Below, in pieces: positions 43,031 through 52,100 of a stretch of 64,000 bases of DNA; within the stretch, counting starts at the first letter, position 1; each line of letters starts with the position of its first letter. A model generated the notes under the pieces. That model was given only the letters and a program-made list of their open reading frames with translations. It did no database searches and had not been told where the DNA came from. A program made the position numbers and the translations under genes. The stretch is taken from assembly GCA_035707965.1 (NCBI GenBank), contig DASSTJ010000069.1, forward strand, positions 1 through 64,000, read 5' to 3'. The DNA comes from DASSTJ01 sp035707965. Lineage in GTDB: Bacteria; Actinomycetota; Actinomycetes; Actinomycetales; Angustibacteraceae.

Positions 43031-43230
43031 CAACAAGTCCTCTTCTCGTGTAGGACCCCTCCTGCGCCGACGAGTGACGGTGCCCCAGGGGGTCGGTGTG
43101 AGGCAGAGCAAACCACTCGTCCGGGTTAAAGGGGAAGACCCTCGCAGGGGCATATTTACCGCCTTGTTACCTACGGACACGTCGGCTGTTACGCCGATGG
43201 GGGGACGCGGTGACGCAGCGTCGCCGCAGG

Positions 43231-44319
43231 TCAGCGGCCGGTCGAGGCGATGACGGCGGCGCCGAGCACGCGCGTGCCGGCGTAGAGGACGACGGACTGG
43301 CCGGGTGCGACACCGCGCACCGGCTCGTGCAGGCGGACGTCGAGCTCGGGGCCTCGGTCCGCGTCCACGAGCCGCGCCGAGGCCCGCACCGGCTCTCCGT
43401 GGGCCCGCACCTGGGCCTGGACGTCCACCTCACCGACCGGGGCGTCAGCGCACCAGCGCGGACGTAGGCCTCGCAGCCGGTCGATCCCCAGCCGCTCCGC
43501 TGGGCCGACGACGACTGTGCCCGACACCGGCTGCACGTCCAGCACGTACCGCGGGCGCCCATCGGGTGCTGGTCGGCCGAGGCGCAGCCCCTTGCGCTGC
43601 CCGACCGTGAAGCCGTAGGCACCGCTGTGCGTGCCGACGACCGCGCCGGCCTCGTCCACGATGCGACCGGGCCGCTCCCCCAGCCGGTCGGCGAGCCACT
43701 GCTGCGTTCGTCCGTCCGCGATGAAGCAGATGTCGTGGCTGTCCGGCTTCTCGGCCACCGCCAGGCCGCGACGGGCGGCCTCCTGGCGCACCTCGGCCTT
43801 GAGGCTGTCGCCGAGCGGGAACATCGCGCGCTCGAGCTGCTGCTCGGTGAGGACGCCGAGCACGTACGACTGGTCCTTGGCCTGGTCGACCGCCCGGTGC
43901 AGCTCGGGCCGGCCCGCGTCGTCCCGTCGGAGACGGGCGTAGTGCCCGGTGCACAACGCGTCGAAGCCGAGGGCCAGGGCCTTCTCGAGCAGCGCGCTGA
44001 ACTTGATCTTCTCGTTGCACCGCAGGCACGGGTTGGGCGTGCGCCCGGCCTCGTACTCGCGCACGAAATCCTCGACGACGTCCGCCTCGAACCGCTCCGC
44101 GAGGTCCCAGACGTAGAACGGGATGCCGAGCACGTCCGCGGCGCGGCGGGCGTCGCCCGCGTCTTCGATCGTGCAGCAGCCGCGGGCGCCCGCTCGCAGG
44201 GTGGCCGGCTGCCGCGAGAGCGCCAGGTGCACGGCGACGACGTCGTGCCCAGCGTCGACGGCCCGGGCAGCAGCGACGGCCGAGTCCACGCCGCCGCTGA
44301 CCGCGGCCAGCACCCGCAT
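43231..44319 (-). CDS. mnmA: tRNA-specific 2-thiouridylase
   Basis: This 362-aa enzyme adds sulfur to U34 of tRNA-Glu, -Gln and -Lys. It has the PP-loop SGGVDSAVAA, the catalytic cysteines in GRTPNPCLRCNEKIKF and DICFIADG, and GHYARL. ATG 44319 shares a base with the cysteine desulfurase stop (TGATG). The sulfur donor is therefore probably the coupled upstream gene product. A 200-bp gap separates it from the protease gene, in which I see no gene and no clear promoter. Confidence 0.97.
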   Translation of the reverse strand: MRVLAAVSGGVDSAVAAARAVDAGHDVVAVHLALSRQPATLRAGARGCCTIEDAGDARRAADVLGIPFYVWDLAERFEADVVEDFVREYEAGRTPNPCLRCNEKIKFSALLEKALALGFDALCTGHYARLRRDDAGRPELHRAVDQAKDQSYVLGVLTEQQLERAMFPLGDSLKAEVRQEAARRGLAVAEKPDSHDICFIADGRTQQWLADRLGERPGRIVDEAGAVVGTHSGAYGFTVGQRKGLRLGRPAPDGRPRYVLDVQPVSGTVVVGPAERLGIDRLRGLRPRWCADAPVGEVDVQAQVRAHGEPVRASARLVDADRGPELDVRLHEPVRGVAPGQSVVLYAGTRVLGAAVIASTGR

Positions 44320-45497
44320 CAGCCGGCCCGGCTCGCCAGGCCAGCACCCCGAGCCCGCTCCACGGCGGCAGGGAGGGCGGCGAGCGCCGCGTCCACGTCG
44401 GCGTCCGTGGAGGTGTGCCCGAGAGTCAGCCGGAGGGCGCCGCGGACGAGCTCGTCGGGCACGCCCATGGCGAGAAGCACGTGGCTGGGCTGCGGAACCC
44501 CCGCCTGGCAGGCCGAGCCCGTGGAGCACTCGATGCCCTGGGCGTCCAGCAGGTAGAGCAGGGAGTCGCCCTCGCAGCCGGGGAACGCCAGGTTCACGTT
44601 GCCCGGCAGGCGTCCCACCGGGTCGCCGTGCACGACCGCGTCGGGCACCTGGCTCTGCACGCCCGCCACCAGCCGGTCGCGCAGAGCGGCGATGCGCGGC
44701 GCCGAGCGAGGCAGGTCGTCGACCGCGTGCTCGACGGCCACCGCCAGGCCGCGGATCGCCGGGGTGTCCAGGGTGCCGCTGCGGACGCCGCGCTCCTGGC
44801 CTCCGCCGTGCTGCACCGCGGTCAGCTCGGCACCGCGGACGGCAAGCAGCGCGCCCGCACCCATCGGGCCACCCAGCTTGTGGCCGGTGAGCGACAGCAG
44901 GTCGACGCCGGACGTCGCGAACTCCACGGGCACGTGGCCCACGGCCTGGACGGCGTCGGTGTGCACCGGGATGCCGTGCGCGTGCGCGATCTCGACGACG
45001 TCCGCGACCGGCTGGATCGTGCCGACCTCGTTGTTGGCCCACATGACGCTCACGAGCGCGACCGAGTCGGGGTCGTCGTCGATCGCCTCACGTAGAGCCT
45101 CGAGGTCGACGCGTCCCAGGTGGTCGACCGGGAGCCACACGGCTTCGGCGCCCGCGTGGTCGGCGAGCCACTGGACCGAGTCGATCACCGCGTGGTGCTC
45201 GACCGCGCTCGCCAGCACCCGCCGGCGCCGTGGGTCGGCGGCGCTGCGCGCCCGGTAGCCGCCGACGACCGCGAGGTTGTCGGCCTCCGTGCCACCCGAG
45301 GTGAACACGACCTCGCTGGGGCGAGCGCCGAGGGACGCGGCGAGCTGCTCGCGCGACTCTTCCACGACCCGACGCGCTCGCCGACCCGCGGTGTGCAGGG
45401 ACGACGGGTTGCCGACGATGGCCAGCTCGGCGGTCATCGCGTCCACCGCGGCCGGGACCATGGGCGTCGTCGCTGCGTGGTCGAGGTACGCCGTCAC
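44319..45497 (-). CDS. Cysteine desulfurase (IscS/NifS family)
   Basis: This 392-aa fold-type I PLP enzyme takes sulfur from cysteine as a persulfide. The PLP lysine is Lys207 (LTGHKLGGPMG), and the catalytic Cys330 lies in the loop CSTGSAC, which also carries an extra Cys324 in place of the usual Ser. YLDHAATTPM and FTSGGTEADNLA are family signatures. It is translationally coupled to mnmA, so tRNA thiolation is the most direct role. Iron-sulfur assembly genes are not adjacent. Confidence 0.95.
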   Translation of the reverse strand: MTAYLDHAATTPMVPAAVDAMTAELAIVGNPSSLHTAGRRARRVVEESREQLAASLGARPSEVVFTSGGTEADNLAVVGGYRARSAADPRRRRVLASAVEHHAVIDSVQWLADHAGAEAVWLPVDHLGRVDLEALREAIDDDPDSVALVSVMWANNEVGTIQPVADVVEIAHAHGIPVHTDAVQAVGHVPVEFATSGVDLLSLTGHKLGGPMGAGALLAVRGAELTAVQHGGGQERGVRSGTLDTPAIRGLAVAVEHAVDDLPRSAPRIAALRDRLVAGVQSQVPDAVVHGDPVGRLPGNVNLAFPGCEGDSLLYLLDAQGIECSTGSACQAGVPQPSHVLLAMGVPDELVRGALRLTLGHTSTDADVDAALAALPAAVERARGAGLASRAG

Positions 45498-45534
45498 AGG
45501 TCGATTCTAGGTCGGTCGCGACGCGGTGACGTGC

Positions 45535-45558
45535 GGCGGCAGGGCGGGCCCTGCCGCC
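45535..45558 (-). terminator. etfBA terminator
   Basis: GGCGGCAGGGC (45535-45545) and GCCCTGCCGCC (45548-45558) are perfect complements separated by two bases, giving about ten pairs and a tetraloop. It lies 7 bp beyond the etfA stop and ends the etfBA transcript before the desulfurase gene. Confidence 0.7.
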
Positions 45559-45564
45559 GGGCCC

Positions 45565-46542
45565 TCAGCCCTTCGCCCGGGTGATGGCCTCGGTGGCCTG
45601 GGGCAGCACCGTGGCCAGGTCGCCGACGACGCCGAAGTCGACCAGCTCGAAGATGGGCGCCTCCTCGTCCTTGTTGACGGCGACGATCGTCTTCGACGTC
45701 TGCATGCCGGCCCGGTGCTGGATCGCCCCGGAGATGCCGTTCGCGACGTAGAGCTGCGGCGAGACGGTCTTCCCGGTCTGCCCGACCTGGTTCGCGTGCG
45801 GGTACCAGCCGGCGTCGACGGCGGCGCGGGACGCGCCCACCGCGGCGCCGAGGGCGTCGGCGAACGCCTCCACCTGGGAGAAGTCGCCCCCGGTGCCGCG
45901 GCCGCCGGACACGACGATCGCCGCCTCGGTCAGCTCGGGCCGCCCGGACTTCTCGCGCGGCTTGCGGTCGGTGACGCGGGCGCCCTTGGCGGCGTCGCTG
46001 ACCGTCACGTCGACGGACTCGGACGCGACCTGGTCGGGCGTGCCACCGGTCTCGGCGGGCGGCGCGGAGTTCGGCTTCACCGCGATGATCGGCGTACCGT
46101 GCGTCACCCGGCCGCTCAGCGTGTACGACCCGGCGAACGCGGACTGCGTGGCGACCGGCCCGGAGTCCGTCGCCTGCACGTCGGTGGCGTCGGTGATGAG
46201 ACCAGAGCCCGTCTTGACCGCCAACCGAGCCGCGACCTCCTTGCCGTCGGCGCTCGCGGGCACGAGCACCGCGGCCGGCGACGTCCGCTCCACGAGCTGG
46301 GCCAGCACCTCGGCGGTCGGGGCGACGAGGTGGTCGACGACGTCGTCCGACTCGACCCGGTAGACCTTGGTCGCGCCGTAGGCGGCCAGCGTCGCCACGG
46401 CGGCCTCGTAGGCGCCACCGCTCGCGGGCGCGACCAGCACCGCGCTCGGCTCACCGAGCCGGGCGGCGATGGTCAGCAGCTCGGTGGTGGTCTTGCGCAC
46501 GGCACCGTCGACGTGGTCGACGAGGACGAGGACCTCACTCAT
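45565..46542 (-). CDS. etfA: Electron transfer flavoprotein alpha subunit
   Basis: This 325-aa protein carries the FAD-binding C-terminal domain (VSGGRGTGGDFSQVEAFADALG, then GQTGKTVSPQLYVANGISGAIQH and IVAVNKDEEAPIFELVDFGVVGDL). It accepts electrons from acyl-CoA dehydrogenases together with EtfB and passes them to the quinone pool. ATG 46542 follows AAGGAG. It lies 49 bp downstream of etfB. The enoyl-CoA hydratase at 52 kb fits a fatty-acid oxidation role, though it is not in the same operon. Confidence 0.97.
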   Translation of the reverse strand: MSEVLVLVDHVDGAVRKTTTELLTIAARLGEPSAVLVAPASGGAYEAAVATLAAYGATKVYRVESDDVVDHLVAPTAEVLAQLVERTSPAAVLVPASADGKEVAARLAVKTGSGLITDATDVQATDSGPVATQSAFAGSYTLSGRVTHGTPIIAVKPNSAPPAETGGTPDQVASESVDVTVSDAAKGARVTDRKPREKSGRPELTEAAIVVSGGRGTGGDFSQVEAFADALGAAVGASRAAVDAGWYPHANQVGQTGKTVSPQLYVANGISGAIQHRAGMQTSKTIVAVNKDEEAPIFELVDFGVVGDLATVLPQATEAITRAKG

Positions 46543-46591
46543 GACGAACTCTCCTTGCTTGCTGGGGTCGGCGGCTGCGGCGACGGCCGGC

Positions 46592-47392
46592 TCAGACGAA
46601 CTTGCGGGCGACCAGGAACTCGGCGAGCTTCGTGCCGCCATCGCCCTCGTCCACGACGATCTCGCCCTTCTCGCGCGGCGGCCGGGCCGTCACCTCGTCC
46701 ACGCTCGTCCAGGCGGCCCCGAGACCGACCTGGGAGGCGTCGACGCCGAGGTCGGCCAGGCTCCAGGTGGTCACCGGCTTCTTCTTCGCGGCCATGATGC
46801 CCTTGAACGACGGGTACCGCGGCTCGTTGATCTGGTCGGTGACGCTCACCACGGCCGGCAGCGTCGCGACGATCTGCTGCGTGGACGTGTCGCCGTCCCG
46901 GCGGATCGTCACGCTCGCGCCCGCACCGTCACCGTCAACCGTCACCTCCGACGCGTATGTCACCTGCGGCAGCGACAGGCGCTCCGCGAGCATCGCCGGG
47001 ACGACGGACATGGCACCGTCCGTCGACGCCATGCCGGTGAGCACGAGGTCGACCGGCGACTCCTCGCCGAGCTTGCCGATGGCGGCAGCGAGGACGAGCG
47101 AGCTGGCCACCGCGTCGGAACCGGCCAGAGCGTCGTCCTGCACGTGCACGCCGGCGTCCGCCCCCATCTGGAGCGCCTTCTTCACGGCCGTGGCCGCCTG
47201 CTCGGGACCCATCGTCAGCACGGTCACCTGCCCGGAGCCCGCCTCGACGATCTTCAGCGCCTCCTCGACCGCGTACTCGTCGAGCTCCGACAGCAGCCCG
47301 TCGACCCCGACGCGGTCCGTGGTGTGGTCCGGCTCGAAGCCGCGGTCCGCCTGGGCGTCGGGCACGTACTTGACGCAGACGACGATGTTCAT
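46592..47392 (-). CDS. etfB: Electron transfer flavoprotein beta subunit
   Basis: This 266-aa protein begins MNIVVCVKYVPD and has the AMP-binding fold (VLTMGPEQAATAVKKALQMGAD), SDAVASSLVLAAAIG and LTGMASTDGAMSVVPAMLAE. It forms the EtfAB heterodimer. The start region faces the divergent GH57 gene; TTACTGACCGGT at 47500-47511 is half of a possible TetR-type operator, but the second half is not conserved. Confidence 0.97.
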   Translation of the reverse strand: MNIVVCVKYVPDAQADRGFEPDHTTDRVGVDGLLSELDEYAVEEALKIVEAGSGQVTVLTMGPEQAATAVKKALQMGADAGVHVQDDALAGSDAVASSLVLAAAIGKLGEESPVDLVLTGMASTDGAMSVVPAMLAERLSLPQVTYASEVTVDGDGAGASVTIRRDGDTSTQQIVATLPAVVSVTDQINEPRYPSFKGIMAAKKKPVTTWSLADLGVDASQVGLGAAWTSVDEVTARPPREKGEIVVDEGDGGTKLAEFLVARKFV

Positions 47393-47577
47393 GGTCCTCG
47401 CATCCGTTCTCGTAGGGACCTGCGCTGCACGGTCCGGCACGCCCAGACTGCCAGGCGGCGCTGACGACCCGCGCACCGGAGTGGCACGACGCCTTGATGT
47501 TACTGACCGGTAGCCTCGGCGTCCCGACCAGCCGGGGTGAGGTCCTTCACACCAGGGCCGTGTGGCAGGCTGCCCGC

Positions 47578-49113
47578 GTGCTGGACCAGGTCGGGTCGTT
47601 CGCCCTCGTGCTGCACAGCCACCTACCGTGGCTGGCGCACCACGGCAGCTGGCCCGTCGGCGAGGAGTGGCTGCACCAGGCGTGGTCCTCGGCGTACCTG
47701 CCGTTGACGGACCTGCTCGACCGGCTGGCCGACGAGGGACGACGCGACCTGGTGACCCTCGGCATGACGCCCGTCCTCGCGGCCCAGCTCGACGACCCCT
47801 GGTGCCTGCGCGAGCTCACGACCTGGCTCGGCTGCTGGCGCACCCGCGCCGAGGAGCTGGCGTCGCGGCGCGAGCCGCACCTGCGGGCTCGGGCCCGGGA
47901 CGAGTTCGTGGCCGCTGAACGCGCGCTCGACCAGGTGACCACCACGTGGCGGCACGGCGGCTCGGCGGTGCTGCGCCGCCTCGCGGACTCCGGCGCGGTC
48001 GAGCTGCTCGGCGGGCCCGCGACCCATCCCTTCCTGCCCCTGCTGGACGAGCGCGTCGCGGCCTTCGCGGTGCACGTCGGGCTCGACGACGCCCGGCTCC
48101 GGCTCGGACGGCGGCCCACCGGGATCTGGTCGCCCGAGTGCGGCTGGGCACCGGGGCTGGAGCGCACCTTCACCTCCGCCGGCGTCCGACACCTCGTCGT
48201 CGACGAGGCGACGCTCGCCCCCACCGGGGCAGCGACCTCCCAGCCCTGGCAGGTCGCTGACAGCGATCTCGTCGTGCTGGCGCGCGACCTCGCCGTCACC
48301 AACCGCATCTGGAGCTCGCGCACGGGCTACCCGGCAGGTGACCACTACCGTGACTTCCACGCCTTCGACCACCGCTCAGGCTTCCGGCCATATCGTGTGA
48401 CGGGTCCGGGCGTGCCCGCGAGCGACAAGGCGCCCTACGACCCCGCGCAGGCTCAGCGGGCCGCCGCCGACGACGCCGTCCGCTTCGTGTCCGCCGTGCG
48501 CCAGCGTCTGCTCGAGGTCGGCCAGCGCGACGGCCGCCCGGGCGTCGTGGTGGCTGCGTACGACACCGAGCTGTTCGGGCACTGGTGGCACGAGGGGCCC
48601 CAGTTCCTGGCGCACGTGCTGCGGCTGCTGCCCCAGGCCGGCGTGCGGCTCACCACGCTCAGTGGGGCCGTCGCGACGCACGGGGTCGGCGGTCGGGTGG
48701 ATCTGCCGGCCGGGTCGTGGGGGGCGGGCAAGGACTACCGCGTGTGGGATGGCGAGCAGGTGAGCGACCTGCGTGACGAGGCGTTCTGGGTGCAGAGGCG
48801 GCTGCTCGACGTCCTCGACGCGGAGCACCGCGGGGGACGGCTGCGCGAGCGCCGTCCCGACCTCGACCAGCTGGCCAGGCAGGCCCTGCTCGCGCTCTCC
48901 AGCGACTGGGCCTTCATGGTGACGCGGGACCAGGCCGCCGGATACGCCCGCGAACGCGCCGCCGCGCACCGGCAGGCCTTCCACCGGCTCGCCGAGCTGG
49001 TAGAGCGAAGAGAACGGGAAGCGGGAGGCGAGGCCGAACGTCAGCGCCTCGTCGACGGTCCCCTCGGCGCTCTCGACGCCCGACTGCTCGTCGAGCACCG
49101 CCGGGCCGGGTGA
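47578..49113 (+). CDS. GH57 1,4-alpha-glucan branching enzyme-like protein
   Basis: About 511 aa from GTG 47578; GTG 47560 is an alternative and neither has a strong ribosome-binding site. It has the GH57 start motif FALVLHSHLPW, the probable nucleophile Glu in GIWSPECGW, and the acid/base Asp in YDTELFGHWWHEGP. The family transfers alpha-1,4 segments to make alpha-1,6 branches. The following GT4 gene and the methyltransferase and acyltransferase nearby match the mycobacterial Rv3030-Rv3034c locus for methylglucose lipopolysaccharide. Glycogen branching is the alternative role. Confidence 0.9.
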   Translation: MLDQVGSFALVLHSHLPWLAHHGSWPVGEEWLHQAWSSAYLPLTDLLDRLADEGRRDLVTLGMTPVLAAQLDDPWCLRELTTWLGCWRTRAEELASRREPHLRARARDEFVAAERALDQVTTTWRHGGSAVLRRLADSGAVELLGGPATHPFLPLLDERVAAFAVHVGLDDARLRLGRRPTGIWSPECGWAPGLERTFTSAGVRHLVVDEATLAPTGAATSQPWQVADSDLVVLARDLAVTNRIWSSRTGYPAGDHYRDFHAFDHRSGFRPYRVTGPGVPASDKAPYDPAQAQRAAADDAVRFVSAVRQRLLEVGQRDGRPGVVVAAYDTELFGHWWHEGPQFLAHVLRLLPQAGVRLTTLSGAVATHGVGGRVDLPAGSWGAGKDYRVWDGEQVSDLRDEAFWVQRRLLDVLDAEHRGGRLRERRPDLDQLARQALLALSSDWAFMVTRDQAAGYARERAAAHRQAFHRLAELVERREREAGGEAERQRLVDGPLGALDARLLVEHRRAG

Positions 49114-49123
49114 GCGACGGCAC

Positions 49124-50338
49124 ATGAAGGTCTGGCACCTGACCTGGGAGTACCCGCCCCTCGTGCACGGCGGTCTGGGCCGTCACGTGACCGATCTCGT
49201 GGCGGCCCAACGTCGGCTCGGCCTGGACGTCGGCGTGCTCACCTGTCGCGACGACGTGACGGGGACGACCACGGACCTCGCCGCCGAGCACGAGGTGGCG
49301 TCACGGGGCGACGCCGGTGCACTCGAGGTGCTGCGGGCCGGACTGGGGCGGGCGTGGAGCGACGTCGTCGCGGACGCGGCCGCCTGGCAGGACGAGCTCG
49401 TACGGCTGGCCGGCCCGGCGCTGGAGGGTGTCACCGACACCTGGGTGCTGCACGCCCACGACTGGATGGTCGCCGACGCGGCGCGCACCCTCAGCCGCGC
49501 GCACGGCGTGCCGTGGGTGCTCACCGTGCACGCGACGGAGCACGGGCGCCGCCAGGGCCGTCTGGACGAGCCCGTGCACCGGGCCGTCCACGACGCCGAG
49601 CGGCGCGCGGCGCGGCGGGCCGACGCGGTCATCGTGTGCTCGCAGGCCATGCGCGCCGAAGTCACCCAGGTGCTCGGCGCCGACCCGTCGTCCGTCGTCG
49701 TGGTGCCGGGGGCCGTCGACGCGCAGGCGTGGGCGCCCGGGCCGGCGGCGGCATCCGCCCGGCCCCGCTGGCAGCCGGGGTCCGGGCCCCTCGTCGTCGC
49801 GGCCGGCCGCCTCGAGTGGGAGAAGGGGTTCTCGACGCTCGTGCGCGCCGTGCCGGCCGTGGCGGCGCACCACCGGGGCCTACGTGTCGTCGTGGCCGGC
49901 GCCGGGTCGTACCGCGACACGCTGGATCGGCTGGTGGACGACCTGGGCCTGCGGGCCGGTGCGGCGGCCGTCGAGCTGCCCGGCCGGCTCGACCAGCCCC
50001 GGCTCGCAGCACTGCTGGCCGCTGCCGACGTCGTCGTCGTGCCGAGCCGGTACGAGCCGTTCGGGCTCGTCGCGCTCGAGGCGATGGCCGCCGGCGCCTG
50101 CGTCGTGTCCACGAGGACCGGCGGCCTCGCCGAGACGGTCGCGGACGACGTCACCGGCCGCGTCGTCGAGGTGGGCGACGTCGACGGCCTGGCATCCGTC
50201 CTCGACCAGCTGCTCGGCGACCCGACAACCCGCGCCCGGCTGGCGGCCGCGGGCCGCCGAGCGGCCCTCGGCCGCACGTGGTCGGCCATGGCCGAGCGCA
50301 CGCTCGCGGTCTACGCGTCGGTGCGTCCGCCTGGCTGA
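49124..50338 (+). CDS. GT4 family glycosyltransferase (Rv3032-like)
   Basis: This 404-aa GT-B fold enzyme begins with MKVWHLTWEYPPLVHGGLGRH, the nucleotide-sugar loop region of glycogen-synthase-like GT4 enzymes. AAGRLEWEKGF and the EX7E-type motif in SRYEPFGLVALEAMAAG are intact. It probably extends an alpha-1,4-glucan using ADP- or UDP-glucose. It lies 10 bp after the GH57 gene, so the two act together. Its 3' end overlaps the convergent acyltransferase gene by 28 bp. Confidence 0.92.
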   Translation: MKVWHLTWEYPPLVHGGLGRHVTDLVAAQRRLGLDVGVLTCRDDVTGTTTDLAAEHEVASRGDAGALEVLRAGLGRAWSDVVADAAAWQDELVRLAGPALEGVTDTWVLHAHDWMVADAARTLSRAHGVPWVLTVHATEHGRRQGRLDEPVHRAVHDAERRAARRADAVIVCSQAMRAEVTQVLGADPSSVVVVPGAVDAQAWAPGPAAASARPRWQPGSGPLVVAAGRLEWEKGFSTLVRAVPAVAAHHRGLRVVVAGAGSYRDTLDRLVDDLGLRAGAAAVELPGRLDQPRLAALLAAADVVVVPSRYEPFGLVALEAMAAGACVVSTRTGGLAETVADDVTGRVVEVGDVDGLASVLDQLLGDPTTRARLAAAGRRAALGRTWSAMAERTLAVYASVRPPG

Positions 50339-51111
50339 CCGAGGTCGTGCCGGGCCACCTCCGCCGCGACCTCGCGGTGCTTGCGCTGCATGTCGGCCAG
50401 GGCGGCGCGGTGGGCGGCGTCCGCCTCGTACTGGGCCTGCCGGTCGCGCACCACCCGTCCGGGGACTCCGGCCACCACCGAGAGGTCCGGGTACCGGCCG
50501 CGTGCCACGGCGTGCGCGGCGACGACGCAGCCGCGGCCGAGCCACGTGCCGCGCAGCACCGTTGACTTGACGCCGAGCCAGCCGCCCGGACCGATGCGCA
50601 CGGGGCTCTTGACGATGCCCTGGTCCTTGATCGGCCGGGCCGGGTCGTCGGTGACGTGGTCGAAGTCGCCGACGTACACCCAGTCGGACACCAGCGTCCC
50701 CTCGCCGATCTCGACGTCGAGGTAGCAGTTGACCGTCGAGTCCTGCCCCACCACGCACTTGTCGCCGACGCGCAGCGTGCCCTCGTGCGCACGGAGGCTC
50801 GTGCGGTCACCGAGGTGCACCCACCGGCCGATCTCGAGCCGGCCGTACCCCGGGCGGGCGGTCAGCTCGACGTGCCGCCCCAGGAAGACCATGCCGTGCA
50901 GCAGCACGTGCGGCGCCCGCAGGCGCAGCCGCAGCAGGCGCGCGTAGCGCACCAGGTACCAAGGCGTCCACGCCCGGTGCCGGACGACCCAGCGCCAGCT
51001 GTCGCGGGTGAGGAACCGCGCCTGGCGCGGGTCGCGCCCGTCGCGCAGCCGCAGCAGCCAGGCCCCCACCGTGCCGGAGGGAACCGGAGCGCGACCCAGG
51101 CGTCGTGGCAC
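50311..51111 (-). CDS. Hexapeptide-repeat (LbH) acyltransferase
   Basis: About 266 aa from GTG 51111; GTG 51069 is a shorter option. After an N-terminal helical part, hexapeptide repeats form a left-handed beta-helix (LEIGRWVHLGDRTSLRAHEG, VGQDSTVNCYLDVEIGEGTLV), with the catalytic-type His in VYVGDFDHV. Members transfer acyl groups from CoA or ACP to sugars. A homologous acyltransferase lies near GH57/GT4 genes in M. tuberculosis (Rv3034c, as recalled). It may acylate the glucan made by the divergent genes. It follows the methyltransferase gene by 11 bp. Confidence 0.86.
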   Translation of the reverse strand: MPRRLGRAPVPSGTVGAWLLRLRDGRDPRQARFLTRDSWRWVVRHRAWTPWYLVRYARLLRLRLRAPHVLLHGMVFLGRHVELTARPGYGRLEIGRWVHLGDRTSLRAHEGTLRVGDKCVVGQDSTVNCYLDVEIGEGTLVSDWVYVGDFDHVTDDPARPIKDQGIVKSPVRIGPGGWLGVKSTVLRGTWLGRGCVVAAHAVARGRYPDLSVVAGVPGRVVRDRQAQYEADAAHRAALADMQRKHREVAAEVARHDLGQPGGRTDA

Positions 51112-51122
51112 GAGCAGCGAGG

Positions 51123-52100
51123 CTACCGCGAGCGCGGCTTCACCCCGGTCACGGACACGTTGTAGTAGAAGCGGTCCGGCACCACAGCACCCAGGGCACG
51201 GTCCAGCGCCGAGAGCGTGCGCCACGAGCGGAACGCGAACATCGACCAGCCCCATCCGAGCCGTTCGGGGTTGACCGCGGCCTCGAAGGTACGCACCGGC
51301 CAGCCCAGGAACGCGGCCGTGAGCTCCTCGGTCGCCGTCCGGACGTCGACCGCCCCCGCACGCAGTGCGGTGCGCGCCAGCGCGTCGGGGTCGAAGGTGT
51401 GCAGGTCGACGACGGCCTCGAGCGCCGCGGCTCGAGACGACTCGTCCAGCTCGGCCTGAGGGCGGGCCCAGCGGTCGCGCAGCCGCGGCAGCCGGGTGAG
51501 GCGGGTCGTCGCCTCCCAGGTCAGGCGGCCCAGCCGCCGCGCGTACCAGTGCCCGATGGTGGTCGGCTCGCCGCAGATGACGAACCGACCTCCCGGCCGC
51601 AGCACGCGGAGCACCTCGCGGAAGGCGAGCTCCACGTCGGGCACGTGGTGGACGACGGCGTGCCCGACGACGACGTCGAACGTGTCGTCGTCGTACGGCA
51701 GCTGCTCGGCGTCAGCGACGCGACCTGCGATGGTGAACCCCAGGCGCTCGGCGTTCCGCTGGGCCGCGGCGACCATGCCCGGCGACAGGTCGGTGACCTC
51801 GACGTCCTGCAGCACACCGGCCTGACGCAGGTTCAGCGAGAAGAAGCCCGTGCCGGCACCGATCTCGAGCGACCTGCCGTAGGGCCACCCCGACGAGCCT
51901 GCGACCGCCACGAAGCGGTCTCGCGCGTAGTCGATGCACCGCTGGTCGAACGAGATCGACCACTTCTCGTCGTAGGTCTGGGACTCCCAGTCGTGGTAGA
52001 GCACCTGCGCCAGCTTCGTGTCGTCGAAGGCGCGTTCGACGTCCTCGGCCGACGCCGGCGCGAGCTCGGTGCGGGGGGCGTCGTGCTGGCGCTCGGACAC
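51123..52100 (-). CDS. Class I SAM-dependent methyltransferase
   Basis: This 325-aa protein has motif I SLEIGAGTGFFSLNL, motif II DAEQLPYDDDTFDVVVGHAVVHHV and LRVLRPGGRFVICGEP. The N-terminal WESQTYDEKWSISFDQRCIDYARDRF is conserved-looking and probably forms a lid. Its GTG directly follows the enoyl-CoA hydratase stop. Next to the acyltransferase and the GH57/GT4 pair it is a candidate sugar O-methyltransferase; small-molecule or lipid substrates remain possible. Confidence 0.88.
   Translation of the reverse strand: MSERQHDAPRTELAPASAEDVERAFDDTKLAQVLYHDWESQTYDEKWSISFDQRCIDYARDRFVAVAGSSGWPYGRSLEIGAGTGFFSLNLRQAGVLQDVEVTDLSPGMVAAAQRNAERLGFTIAGRVADAEQLPYDDDTFDVVVGHAVVHHVPDVELAFREVLRVLRPGGRFVICGEPTTIGHWYARRLGRLTWEATTRLTRLPRLRDRWARPQAELDESSRAAALEAVVDLHTFDPDALARTALRAGAVDVRTATEELTAAFLGWPVRTFEAAVNPERLGWGWSMFAFRSWRTLSALDRALGAVVPDRFYYNVSVTGVKPRSR

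Noticed and set aside
39761..43129. Open frame of over 1100 codons on the plus strand
   Set aside because: It is antisense to the MetE-like and metalloprotease genes. Its translation is low-complexity Arg/Val/Gly text with no motifs. Such frames are common in about 70% GC DNA because stop codons are rare.
43031..43230. Riboswitch (for example a c-di-AMP type) before the secreted metalloprotease
   Set aside because: The sequence has some purine-rich and paired stretches, but I could not match the conserved core of any riboswitch I know. No gene is seen in this gap either.
47495..47515. TetR-type operator between etfB and the GH57 gene
   Set aside because: TTACTGACCGGT looks like one half of such a site, but the second half does not mirror it. 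It is mentioned only in the etfB entry.
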